Below, one piece after another: positions 16,421 through 23,796 of a stretch of DNA of 33,616 nucleotides (position 1 is the first letter of the stretch; the number at the start of each line of letters is the position of its first letter). A program made the translations under genes and the position numbers. Below the pieces are notes generated by a model. That model was not told the DNA's origin. It did no database searches and worked only from the letters and a program-made list of their open reading frames with translations. This DNA is from a bacterium (GTDB taxonomy: Bacteria; Planctomycetota; Planctomycetia; Kolteriales; Kolteriaceae). The stretch is from the NCBI GenBank assembly GCA_019748235.1, contig JAIEPU010000083.1, positions 1-33,616 on the forward strand, in the 5' to 3' direction.

Positions 16421-17305
16421 TTACAGCTTTGGGCCGTAAAGGTCGGCCAGCGTCAAAAGAAACAATCCCAAACTAATAACCCCGTTGACGTATAAAAATG
16501 CGAGATTCACGTGGGTCAAATCTCGGCCACGCACCAGCCAATGCTCGTAAGCCAGCAGAATTCCGACGCCGACCACCCCCATCCAGTAAAACGCATTCAA
16601 CTCAGGCGTGATCATTCCAAATATCACCAACGTGCCGATCATCAAAAGATGACAGAGTCGAGCCACTCGCATGGCTCCTCCCATCCCTAGCCACGCGGGG
16701 ATGCTTCGAAGACCGAGCTGGCGATCGACGTCGATGTCCTGGCACGCATAGATGATGTCAAAACCGGTCACCCAAAAGACAATCGCGAGTGACAAAAGAA
16801 TCGGGGACCAAACCACATTTCCACGGATCGCGATCCACGCCGCTGTCGGCGACATTGCCAACGCCAGTCCCAGCCAAACATGCGCGAATGCAGTGAATCG
16901 CTTGGCAAAAGAATAACCGAGTAAAAATGCGAGGACAGGCACGCTCAGGTAAAGCGGCCAAAGATTTTCGTGAGATAGCCAAAAGAGAAGCGTACTAGCG
17001 ATAAACCCAATCGACGAAATAACGACGAAGCTCATGACCGCGCCAGGGGACAATTGCCCTGCCGGTATGGCGCGAATCGCCGTTCGGGGATTCTTCGCAT
17101 CAATGAACCGGTCCGCCCAGCGATTGAAACCCATCGCCGCTGTCCGCGCGAACACCATGCAAAGAAGTATTCCAATGAGATCGAGGAGCCGCCAGCCTCC
17201 CTCTCGAACACTCGCCAGAGTCGCTGAAAGAAGCGCGAACGGAAGCGCGAAAATCGTGTGGCTAAACTTGATGGACTCGAGAAAGACTCGGAACTTTTCA
17301 AACAT
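16421..17305 (-). CDS. mqnP: UbiA-family prenyltransferase, MqnP-like
   Basis: The 294-residue polytopic enzyme (about eight helices) has the two Asp-rich motifs of UbiA prenyltransferases: N61-R-W-A-D65-R-F-I-D69 and D190-I-D192-V-D194. These bind the Mg-diphosphate of the polyprenyl donor. N-terminal S-I-K-F-S-H-T-I-F-A-L-P-F-A and the R-T-A-A-M-G-F-N-R stretch are typical of the MqnP/UbiA-like branch that prenylates the naphthoate intermediate in futalosine-dependent menaquinone synthesis. Its position 68 nt upstream of mqnE on the same strand fits. An alternative is UbiA of ubiquinone synthesis, but mqnE next door argues against it. Located in the cytoplasmic membrane. Confidence 0.85.
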   Translation of the reverse strand: MFEKFRVFLESIKFSHTIFALPFALLSATLASVREGGWRLLDLIGILLCMVFARTAAMGFNRWADRFIDAKNPRTAIRAIPAGQLSPGAVMSFVVISSIGFIASTLLFWLSHENLWPLYLSVPVLAFLLGYSFAKRFTAFAHVWLGLALAMSPTAAWIAIRGNVVWSPILLSLAIVFWVTGFDIIYACQDIDVDRQLGLRSIPAWLGMGGAMRVARLCHLLMIGTLVIFGMITPELNAFYWMGVVGVGILLAYEHWLVRGRDLTHVNLAFLYVNGVISLGLFLLTLADLYGPKL

Positions 17306-17444
17306 CAGGCGATCCCAGATGAAATCGAACGGAAACGAGGTCGTCTAATTGGGACAATTCGTCCTTCTCTATCCACGCACCATCACATCAAAGGAATATG
17401 GGTCATTGTATGGACGCGGACACTGACTGCTGACACAGCGTCCA

Positions 17445-17939
17445 TCATTCCCGAACGAACTTCAAAATGCGGTCGGCAATCGCGACAATGTCGTTCCTTC
17501 TCCAAACGGGTTGGGGGACCTCAGGTGTATCATCAGAGATGACGGCTCTTATAGCAGAATCGTGAAGAGCCATCGGCTCCGTTAGTGTCGCCTTCCGCCA
17601 GACTTCCAGTTTCGTCTGAGAAGTGGCCGAATTTCCTTCGACTAGCACCAATTCACAATCACCAAACAGCGGCTCAATCCATTCGTATCCGTCCGACGCA
17701 TCACCCGAGGGATTAGGACGAAAGATGGCCGTCATACCAGGAGAAAGTATTGCAACCGGATTCGCTCCAGCCTCCCGGTGCCTGAAAGAGTCTTTCCCCG
17801 GGACGTCGAGTTCATGACGATGGTGAGTATGTTTGATGCTCCCGACCCGAATTCCCTGTGAAGAGAAGTGCTGAATGAGTTCGACGATCAGCGTCGTTTT
17901 ACCGCTGTTCTTTCGGCCAATGATGTGGATCGCCTTCAT
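17445..17939 (-). CDS. mobB: molybdopterin-guanine dinucleotide biosynthesis protein MobB
   Basis: The 164-residue P-loop GTPase has Walker A G-R-K-N-S-G-K-T-T (8-16), then I-K-H-T-H-H-R-H-E-L-D-V-P-G-K-D-S-F-R-H-R-E-A-G-A, a diagnostic MobB motif, and L-V-L-V-E-G as the Walker B-like strand. MobB assists MobA in adding GMP to molybdopterin for molybdoenzymes. Length is close to E. coli MobB (about 170-175). It is on the same strand as the menaquinone genes with a 139-nt gap (17306-17444) that has no gene. No mobA or molybdoenzyme gene is visible here. Confidence 0.92.
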   Translation of the reverse strand: MKAIHIIGRKNSGKTTLIVELIQHFSSQGIRVGSIKHTHHRHELDVPGKDSFRHREAGANPVAILSPGMTAIFRPNPSGDASDGYEWIEPLFGDCELVLVEGNSATSQTKLEVWRKATLTEPMALHDSAIRAVISDDTPEVPQPVWRRNDIVAIADRILKFVRE

Positions 17940-18148
17940 TCGCTTCTCGTCTCGGAAAAGGCCTCAAACGTTAACGCTCATCACGAATATCTGATTCTCG
18001 GTGATCGATCCATCGGAAAAGGGTTGATGCCGGCCCCCGCTCTTTAGGATGATAACGAGTCGATTCGAACGAATGGAGTCATGTCGGCAGGGAAGCCAAA
18101 GGGAAATTCGATCCTCAATGGATCGCCCAAAGGACGCTACCGGCAATC

Positions 18149-18535
18149 ATGGACATCTCATTGAAACGAATCTACGATCCCGTCGATTCGGAGGACGGAT
18201 TGCGGATTCTCGTCGACCGTCTTTGGCCGCGCGGTGTGAACAAGCAGGATGCGGCACTCGCGGTATGGGCGAAGAATGTCGCTCCCTCCGACGAGCTTCG
18301 GAAGTGGTTTCACCGGGATACCTCTCAGTGGCGTGAATTCAAAAAGCGGTATCACGCGGAACTCGACGCGAATGCGTCACATGTTTCCGATCTGGCCAAG
18401 CTGATCAGCCTCAACAAGGTGACGCTGCTCTACGGTTCGAAGGACGAAAAGAAGAATCACGCGATCGTGCTTCGAGATTATCTCGCCAAACAGGTCGAAG
18501 CGATGGAGAAAGAAACCACCACTCTTCGAAAGTGA
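18149..18535 (+). CDS. DUF488 family protein (YeaO-like)
   Basis: This 128-residue cytosolic protein has the DUF488 hallmarks: R-I-Y-D-P, then G-L-R-I-L-V-D-R-L-W-P-R-G-V-N-K, A-P-S-D-E-L-R-K-W-F-H, W-R-E-F-K-K-R-Y and T-L-L-Y-G-S-K-D-E-K-K-N-H-A. The fold is known, the biochemical role is not. Length is typical (about 115-130). It is divergent from mobB across 209 nt (17940-18148) with nothing recognisable, and convergent with the RdgC-like gene. Confidence 0.9.
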   Translation: MDISLKRIYDPVDSEDGLRILVDRLWPRGVNKQDAALAVWAKNVAPSDELRKWFHRDTSQWREFKKRYHAELDANASHVSDLAKLISLNKVTLLYGSKDEKKNHAIVLRDYLAKQVEAMEKETTTLRK

Positions 18536-18544
18536 CGGAGTGGA

Positions 18545-19702
18545 CTATGTATCTTTATCGAGCCACTCGCGAATCGCTTCGACATCCTTTTTCCATTGCG
18601 GGCTCAGGCGACGAGTGACGAACACACCGAACAAAAGATCAAGCGTATCGGTGAATTCTCGAATCTGATCGACTCGATCCTCCTCTTCAGCTCGTCCCGA
18701 TTCCTTCTCAAGCTTCGGCAAAGCTCCGCCCGAAACGCTGAATGTCTCCGCTTGAAGCGACAATTCATACTGCTGGTCATGCCTAACGAGGATCAGCCCC
18801 GCCTTGCGCGGAAGCTTTCCGGCTTGCACAGCGCGCTTCGTCTCGGGCAATCGGACAGGTGACTCGCTCGTGATGGTCTCTTTTCCGGTCTCAGCCAGCG
18901 GGCATTCCAAACTGATCGTCCGCGCCATCATGCATGTGACGGTCGATCCGTCCGATACTTCGATGGTGTCACCTTCGGTATCGATGTACCACCAGAGCCA
19001 CATCAAAAACTCGTTGCCGAGAAAGTCACGCGTTCCGAATGATTGTGCGATCCACGCGATGGGAATAGTCTGTGCGTTGCCGGTGAATGCGGTCGGCTGA
19101 AGATCTTCGAGCGAGCGCGTCTTTTCCTCCGCCTGTGCCACATCATGGGCCACGCTCCCCGCCGTCCGGCGAGTCAACGTGCGGCCGAAAGCTTCTTTGA
19201 ATAGCGAGACGAATCGCTCGATCGCCGTTTGATTCGATCCACCGAAGAGGACGACCTTCTTTTGAATGTCCCACAAGACCGGAAATTGTTTCATCTTTCG
19301 AAATTTTCCGGTCTTCCCTTCCTTGTTCAGCCGCTCCTCGGCCGCTTCGCGAGCTTGAAGACGCATGTTGCGGGAGGGATATTCCGCGCCGCTGGCCTCG
19401 AGAATCCCCGCCAGTTCCATCTGCGTATAAGCTTTGAGAAGATCGGAAGGCAACTTGTTCGTGTCGACCCGAAGGCCAAAGACGAGGGCATCGTTGACGA
19501 TGTTCTTCTCCAACGAGAAGTTCATGTCGAGGATGTGTGCGCCGGCTGTGAAACCAACTTCGACTCCGTCCGCCGTCAGCGCACCGGTCTTGCCAATCGC
19601 GTGATCGTCGATCGTTTGCACGTGCGTTTCATCAAGAATTTTGATGTCACGCCCGCTCACCTCGAATCGCTCGAAGCTGATCCTGCCGTGAAGAAAACTC
19701 AT
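18545..19702 (-). CDS. RdgC-like protein (recombination-associated family)
   Basis: This 385-residue cytosolic protein resembles the longer RdgC-like group of non-enterobacterial bacteria. It opens with M-S-F-L-H-G-x-x-x-F-E-R-F. A central V-L-W-D-I-x-K-K-V-V-L-F-G-G follows, then an F-V-S-L-F-K-E-A-F-G-R-T-L stretch that parallels the RdgC region where a strand is followed by an alpha helix ending in S/G-L. A F-L-G-N-E-F-L-M-W-L-W-W motif comes after that. E. coli RdgC (about 303 residues) is a ring-shaped DNA-binding protein that limits RecA. This one is about 80 residues longer, and DNA binding here is inferred. ATG start with GAGG 6-7 nt upstream. Convergent with DUF488 (9-nt gap). Confidence 0.55.
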   Translation of the reverse strand: MSFLHGRISFERFEVSGRDIKILDETHVQTIDDHAIGKTGALTADGVEVGFTAGAHILDMNFSLEKNIVNDALVFGLRVDTNKLPSDLLKAYTQMELAGILEASGAEYPSRNMRLQAREAAEERLNKEGKTGKFRKMKQFPVLWDIQKKVVLFGGSNQTAIERFVSLFKEAFGRTLTRRTAGSVAHDVAQAEEKTRSLEDLQPTAFTGNAQTIPIAWIAQSFGTRDFLGNEFLMWLWWYIDTEGDTIEVSDGSTVTCMMARTISLECPLAETGKETITSESPVRLPETKRAVQAGKLPRKAGLILVRHDQQYELSLQAETFSVSGGALPKLEKESGRAEEEDRVDQIREFTDTLDLLFGVFVTRRLSPQWKKDVEAIREWLDKDT

Positions 19703-19914
19703 CCGTGCCTCGCCGTACGATGGATTCGATCATTCGATGAAAAACAGAACAATGACGCCCGCTTCGGGTGAAACGGAGTCTTATGGGGTGGATGGCAAGG
19801 GACAATAGGGAGCACGCGTCTCGCGCGAAGTCGGTGGCGGAAAGTCAGGCATAACACGCAGAGTCAACGGAGTTTACAACGAAAAGCTTCTCGATCCTAG
19901 TTCGGTAGACAAGC

Positions 19915-20814
19915 TTACTGCGGGAGCGGCCTTGTCAATCCATGATTGTCCGCGCTTGCTTTCGCGTTCTCGATGAAGGTCACGAGTTCGATTGTTTCTT
20001 TCGGGTCGATGGGACTCTTTCCGGTTTCGAGCATTTGAATGATCGCCTTCAAGAGCTCGCGATAGATGTATTGAGTCGATACGGTGAAATGCTCGGCTCG
20101 TTGGCTGAAGGCGACAAATCCGTATCCGCGATCCGGCCGGTCTCCACGGACCGAACCGATCCGGCCATCCTCCCAGACGCCGGTGGCCATGTCGCCGCTC
20201 TTGCCGGAGACGCAAGCGATTGATTCGCAACCTGCTCCTAGCAATGCATAGAGCATCTCGACCGCATGAATGCCATAATGGAAGAAGCCGGGATTAAGAG
20301 GATTTTGTTCGGCCGGACCATAGGTGATCGCCGCCACGCAGGGCGTTTCGCTTCGCTCCATCTTCTTCTTGTAGGCGACAATCTCTGGGGCATACCGAAG
20401 AGACGAACTGCTCATCAAGGGAACGCCCGCTTGGTCCGCAAGCTCAAACATGCGAACCGCATCTTTCCGAGAGCAAGCGAACGGCTTATCCACGAAGACC
20501 GGCAGCTTATGCGAGAGAAAGAACTCTGCTCGTTCGAGGTGCTGCTGACCGCAATTCGATTCGATGAAAACGGCATCGAGATTGTATTTCAGCATCTCCT
20601 CGGGCGTTTCGACTATCGGCAGCTCGAGTTTCTTGATCTGAGCCAACTCTTGCGGGATTCGCTCGGGGTAGATGATCGATTTCCCCGGACAACCGACGAC
20701 GATCTCGGCTCCGTCAACCCATTGATCTTCGCCGATGCCACGATGATTCAACCGTGCCGCAAACTGGTAAGCATGCGAGGTGTCGAAGTCGATGATGCCA
20801 ATGCGCTTTGCCAC
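19915..20814 (-). CDS. Gfo/Idh/MocA-family oxidoreductase
   Basis: The 299-residue protein has an N-terminal Rossmann fold (K-R-I-G-I-I-D-F-D-T-S-H-A) and the D-K-P motif (109-111, in V-F-V-D-K-P-F-A), the equivalent of the catalytic E-K-P in NAD(P)-dependent sugar dehydrogenases of this family. H-Y-G-I-H-A-V-E-M-L-Y supplies the usual catalytic His region. The first glycine-rich loop (normally G-x-G-x-x-G) is D-F-D-T-S-H-A, a known variant in planctomycete paralogues, so cofactor use may differ. It is shorter than the typical 330-380 residues. The start is GTG at 20814. The 212 nt before the RdgC-like gene hold no gene. Substrate unknown. Confidence 0.82.
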   Translation of the reverse strand: MAKRIGIIDFDTSHAYQFAARLNHRGIGEDQWVDGAEIVVGCPGKSIIYPERIPQELAQIKKLELPIVETPEEMLKYNLDAVFIESNCGQQHLERAEFFLSHKLPVFVDKPFACSRKDAVRMFELADQAGVPLMSSSSLRYAPEIVAYKKKMERSETPCVAAITYGPAEQNPLNPGFFHYGIHAVEMLYALLGAGCESIACVSGKSGDMATGVWEDGRIGSVRGDRPDRGYGFVAFSQRAEHFTVSTQYIYRELLKAIIQMLETGKSPIDPKETIELVTFIENAKASADNHGLTRPLPQ

Positions 20815-21204
20815 GATAGGCCTGACCTGTCGCCGATCCCCCGAAACGAAGGATTGCTCTCACTCGACGACCGCGTGAGAGATTCCTGAAGCAGCCGAAG
20901 CCGCCTCGCTATCGTCGTTACGATTCTTGAGGGATATTCTGCAATCCGCAACACTTATTGCCAGCAGTGACGGAATTCAGCGAATTGAGAGAGAAAGTCT
21001 CCACGGCCCAGCCCGCAATTCCCAATTTGCTTTCCTGACCGCGCAAGTCCTCGCTCATCGGCAAAGTTTAACAGACGAATCTCAGAACCGAACGAGGGGC
21101 AAATGCCAAAGCACTAGAGATATTCGAATCAATGAAATCGAGTTCCACCGATCGCCATTGATCCTGATAAGATACGCGGATCATTCAGTTTCAGGAATCT
21201 TTCA
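20815..21204. other. 390-nt divergent intergenic region
   Basis: This region lies between the oxidoreductase (minus) and the first small membrane gene (plus). A 7-bp inverted repeat CTCTCAC / GTGAGAG at 20857-20863 and 20875-20881 lies in the oxidoreductase leader and may be regulatory, but the stem is short. I find no tRNA-like clover, riboswitch motif or credible small ORF. Confidence 0.35.
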
Positions 21205-21411
21205 ATGACCGGCATTCCGTTCCTCGACGAACTTCATCTCTCGACGCAATTCATCCTGCTCGTGTTGTGGAGTATCGTCCCGACCATTCTCTATGTGATT
21301 TTCGCCAGGAAGCATCCTTACCGGAACTACTGGATCGCCGGCGTCTTCTTATTCGGTTGGATCGGATTGGTCGTCGCGCTCATTTGGGATTCCAAACACA
21401 TGAAGGAGTAA
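21205..21411 (+). CDS. small two-helix membrane protein A
   Basis: This 68-residue protein has two hydrophobic segments (about 15-34 and 41-60) separated by a basic loop (A-R-K-H-P-Y-R-N-Y-W) and ends in W-D-S-K-H-M-K-E. The layout resembles short PLDc_N or superinfection-immunity-like membrane proteins, but no family can be assigned firmly. The second helix has the pattern G-W-I-G-L-V-V-A-L, shared with the next gene's product. ATG start at 21205. Its stop is 5 nt before the next start, so the pair is one operon. Confidence 0.7.
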   Translation: MTGIPFLDELHLSTQFILLVLWSIVPTILYVIFARKHPYRNYWIAGVFLFGWIGLVVALIWDSKHMKE

Positions 21412-21416
21412 CAGTC

Positions 21417-21629
21417 ATGTTGAGCCCGCTCACGCTCTCATGGATCCCGTTGATCACGCCGAATCTTCCATGGCTGCTCATCTGGCACGTCGCGCCGGCC
21501 GCTCTGTACTTCTATTTCACGAAGGGACTTCCCAATCAAAAAATTTGGCTCGTCGTGGTCCTTGTTCTCGGATGGATTGGTCTGATCATCGCCCTCTTCT
21601 TCGGCCCCAAACCCAAACGACGAGGTTGA
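21417..21629 (+). CDS. small two-helix membrane protein B (paralogue of A)
   Basis: This 70-residue protein has two hydrophobic segments (about 17-34 and 42-62) and a basic tail (P-K-P-K-R-R-G). It aligns with the preceding protein over nearly its whole length: a W near the start of helix 1, A/V-P-x-x-L-Y-x-x-F/F-x-x-x, a K-x-x-P-x-x-x-x-W loop, then G-W-I-G-L-x-x-A-L. An AAGGAG site lies 8 nt before the ATG, inside the end of the first gene. The two probably arose by tandem duplication. Function unknown; the glycosyltransferase gene starts 51 nt downstream. Confidence 0.7.
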   Translation: MLSPLTLSWIPLITPNLPWLLIWHVAPAALYFYFTKGLPNQKIWLVVVLVLGWIGLIIALFFGPKPKRRG

Positions 21630-21680
21630 AGGACGGCGATGGCTCACGAGCCATGACTCAAGCGAGGTGTTCCTCTTTCG

Positions 21681-22919
21681 ATGAAGATTCTTCTAGCCGC
21701 CACCGGCACGGCCGGGAATGTTTTGCCCTTCGTCGGACTTGGCAAATGTCTGCGCGAGAGAGGACATCAGGTCCTGCTGGCGGCGGGAGGCAATTGCCGC
21801 TCGATGGCGGAACGAGAAAACATCGAGTTCTTCAATCTGGATCCCCCTGCCGGTGCTCTCTCTTTCGACATTGCCCATCGTGATGCTGGCGGCAAGGAGA
21901 TGGGGAAACAACTCCTCGAAGAAGGCATCTATCAAATCCAGCACGTCTATCGCTGGATCAAGGAGCAATATGTTCCGGGCCATACAGTCGTCGCGTGCCC
22001 GGGTTGGCTGTTTGGAGGCCGAATCGCTCAGGAACATTTGGGGGTTCCCTTAGCGTCGGTTTGTCTTCAACCAATGATGCTCCGCACGACAGACGACAAG
22101 CGCATCCCCCGTTTCCTTGCTCGAATGCTCGATCGAATCATTGATGTCTTCGTCGATATGGCACTCGCGAAGCCCCTCAACGAGTTTCGTTCGTCGCTAG
22201 GGCTCTCCAAGATTTCGCGTGTGATGAATCGGTGGTGGTTCTCACCGCAAACCATTCTCGGTCTCTACCCCTATTGGTTCTCTCCCGTTCCCTCGGAGTG
22301 GAAAGCCCAAACGATTTTGACCGGCTTTCCCTATTACGACGCGATGACCGACAGGTCGAACATCGGTGATGTGCAGGCATTTCTCGATGCGGGACCGCCA
22401 CCCCTCGTCTTCAGCCAAGCCTCATTGATCAAAGATGCAAAAGGGTATTTCTCGACGTGCGCGGCAATCGCGAAAGAGATGAAACACCGAGCCATCCTGC
22501 TAACGGCCCACCCCGAGCATCTTCCGAAACCGCTCCCCAATGACGTCGTTTCGTTTGGGTTCGTCCCGGTGAGTGACGTTCTTCCACGGGCCGCCGCATT
22601 CATTCATCACGGGGGAGTCGGCAGTATTGCCCAGGCATTGGCCGCAGGTGTACCGCAACTCACGGTCCCCGGATTCCTCGATCAGCCGGATAACTGCAGA
22701 CGACTTCTAAAGCTCGGTGTCTCAGCCAACCTGCTCCCCAAGGACTTTTCGAAAGAAAAAGTCGTTCCGCTTCTCCGCCAACTCGTCTCCTCGCCGACGG
22801 TGAAAGAAAAGTGTGAGGAATTCCAGCGTCTCAGCGAAGATCGAAATTCATTCATTCGCGCGGCCGAAGCCCTCGAACGACTCGAAGGAACCGACGGACA
22901 GTATCACCCGCCTTTATGA
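21681..22919 (+). CDS. GT1-family glycosyltransferase (UDP-glucuronosyl/rhamnosyl-transferase-like)
   Basis: The 412-residue GT-B enzyme opens with the GT28-type nucleotide-sugar N-domain (M-K-I-L-L-A-A-T-G-T-A-G-N-V-L-P-F-V-G-L-G), where the flexible loop binds the acceptor. The C-domain carries the donor-binding signature F-V-P-V-S-D-V-L-P (294-302), H-H-G-G-V-G-S (309-315), A-A-G-V-P-Q-L and D-Q-P-D-N (334-338). These are the hallmark of the sterol/macrolide/rhamnosyl GT1 group. Donor and acceptor are unknown; lipids or natural products are typical acceptors. It may be co-transcribed with the two small membrane proteins. The ATG at 21681 puts the glycine loop at the N-terminus as expected. 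Confidence 0.88.
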   Translation: MKILLAATGTAGNVLPFVGLGKCLRERGHQVLLAAGGNCRSMAERENIEFFNLDPPAGALSFDIAHRDAGGKEMGKQLLEEGIYQIQHVYRWIKEQYVPGHTVVACPGWLFGGRIAQEHLGVPLASVCLQPMMLRTTDDKRIPRFLARMLDRIIDVFVDMALAKPLNEFRSSLGLSKISRVMNRWWFSPQTILGLYPYWFSPVPSEWKAQTILTGFPYYDAMTDRSNIGDVQAFLDAGPPPLVFSQASLIKDAKGYFSTCAAIAKEMKHRAILLTAHPEHLPKPLPNDVVSFGFVPVSDVLPRAAAFIHHGGVGSIAQALAAGVPQLTVPGFLDQPDNCRRLLKLGVSANLLPKDFSKEKVVPLLRQLVSSPTVKEKCEEFQRLSEDRNSFIRAAEALERLEGTDGQYHPPL

Positions 22920-22948
22920 AGCTCGGTCAGTGTTCCCCGAAAACGAAA

Positions 22949-22993
22949 GCGCGGCATTTCACGACCCGTGTTCTACGCCACGAATTGCCGCGC
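22949..22993. other. imperfect inverted repeat after glycosyltransferase gene
   Basis: GCGCGGCATTTC at 22949-22960 pairs with GAATTGCCGCGC at 22982-22993 (11 of 12) around a 21-nt loop. It lies 30 nt past the glycosyltransferase stop and about 200 nt beyond the csrA stop. It may terminate one or both, but no T-run follows. The remainder of 22920-23191 shows no gene. Confidence 0.3.
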
Positions 22994-23191
22994 GATCGCC
23001 GAATGACAAAATTTATCGAACGCTCATCGTCATGATGATGACGCTTCGAACGGAGTCTACGGGGAGTTCATCTCGTAACGAATGTCAAATCTCGTTCGAA
23101 CCGAGCCTATTCGCTGCGGAAAATCGCCTCCTTCAATGCCCCTATTCATCCAAGCCTTCGCGTTGGAAGAAAGGACGGAAGCGCACTCTGA

Positions 23192-23395
23192 CTAGCATGC
23201 CGTCTGAGCGACATCCCTCGCGGAGGAGACCTTCTTCCCCGGACCACCTTTGAGCAGTTCTTCCCGGTGAATGGAAACCGACGACGGCGCTTCGATCGCC
23301 AAACGAACTTGGCCACCACGAACCTTGATCATCGTGACCTTGATGTCATTCCCAAGGAACAGGGCCTCGCCGGCCCGGCGTGTAAGAACCAACAT
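23192..23395 (-). CDS. csrA: carbon storage regulator CsrA
   Basis: The 67-residue RNA-binding protein starts with M-L-V-L-T-R-R-A-G-E. It has the conserved G-x-x-I-K-V-T-M-I-K-V core and the A-P-x-x-V-S-I-H-R-E-E-L segment. Residues matching L4, R6 and R44 of E. coli CsrA, which contact RNA, are kept. CsrA dimers bind GGA motifs in mRNA leaders to block or stabilise translation, controlling carbon flux, motility and biofilm. The start ATG has GGAGG 7-8 nt upstream. Two GGA motifs in the leader suggest that it regulates itself. Transcribed alone, convergent with the glycosyltransferase gene. Length is typical. Confidence 0.95.
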   Translation of the reverse strand: MLVLTRRAGEALFLGNDIKVTMIKVRGGQVRLAIEAPSSVSIHREELLKGGPGKKVSSARDVAQTAC

Positions 23396-23402
23396 GATGC
23401 GA

Positions 23403-23431
23403 ACCTCCGTGCTGCAACTGACACATCCTTG
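23403..23431 (-). promoter_or_regulatory. candidate CsrA-binding sites in csrA leader
   Basis: Reading the minus strand, CAAGGATGT (23431-23423) matches the core of the published CsrA consensus (C-A-R-G-G-A-U-G-U). A second GGA lies in the ribosome site ACGGAGGT (23410-23403), 20 nt downstream. Two GGA elements about 18-20 nt apart, with one over the SD, is the arrangement a CsrA dimer bridges to block translation. Assigned by sequence pattern only. Confidence 0.5.
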
Positions 23432-23448
23432 ATGCAGACATTAGCATA

Positions 23449-23479
23449 GTGAACAAATAACATCAATACTTTTGTTCAC
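23449..23479 (-). promoter_or_regulatory. perfect inverted repeat upstream of csrA (possible operator)
   Basis: GTGAACAAA (23449-23457) and TTTGTTCAC (23471-23479) are perfect 9-bp inverted arms around a 13-nt AT-rich spacer, centred about 70 nt upstream of the csrA start. The stretch is markedly AT-rich and contains TATGCT just downstream on the minus strand as a possible -10. The layout fits a dimeric repressor or activator site. Confidence 0.4.
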
Positions 23480-23796
23480 ATTATCAAATTACCAGTATCT
23501 CCTTTATGACTCCGTGCTATTCAATTTCGTTCCAACTTTCTTGCCCCTTTTGATTTACGGAGCCCAACCTCTTCGGCTTTGAATCATTACAAAACCGTCA
23601 TGTTGACTATAGAGAGTCATTCGCTCGCCGCAAGAGAATCTTGGACAAGTCGTGAAGCTGAACGCTGTTGGGGTTGTGAAATTGCAGCCTGTCGGCTATT
23701 CGCGTCGGCAAGTTGAAGAAATTCCCCTTCGAGTTAGGGATTCTGTGATTCCTGGCCGGGGTGGGATAGCCGCGGACCTTCGCGGACGAGGTCTCC

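Larger units (their letters stand above)
23396..23796. other. 401-nt divergent intergenic region
   Basis: This region lies between csrA (minus) and the secretin-like gene (plus). It holds the csrA leader and operator-like repeat at 23403-23479. From about 23480 to 23620 it is clearly AT-richer than its neighbours, likely promoter DNA for both genes. The part from about 23640 to 23796 returns to normal composition and may be the leader of the plus-strand gene. No RNA gene recognised. Confidence 0.4.

Noticed and set aside
20857-20881. 7-bp inverted repeat in the oxidoreductase leader as a terminator or riboswitch
   Set aside because: Stem is short, loop of 11 nt, no T-run and no conserved riboswitch core; kept only as a remark.
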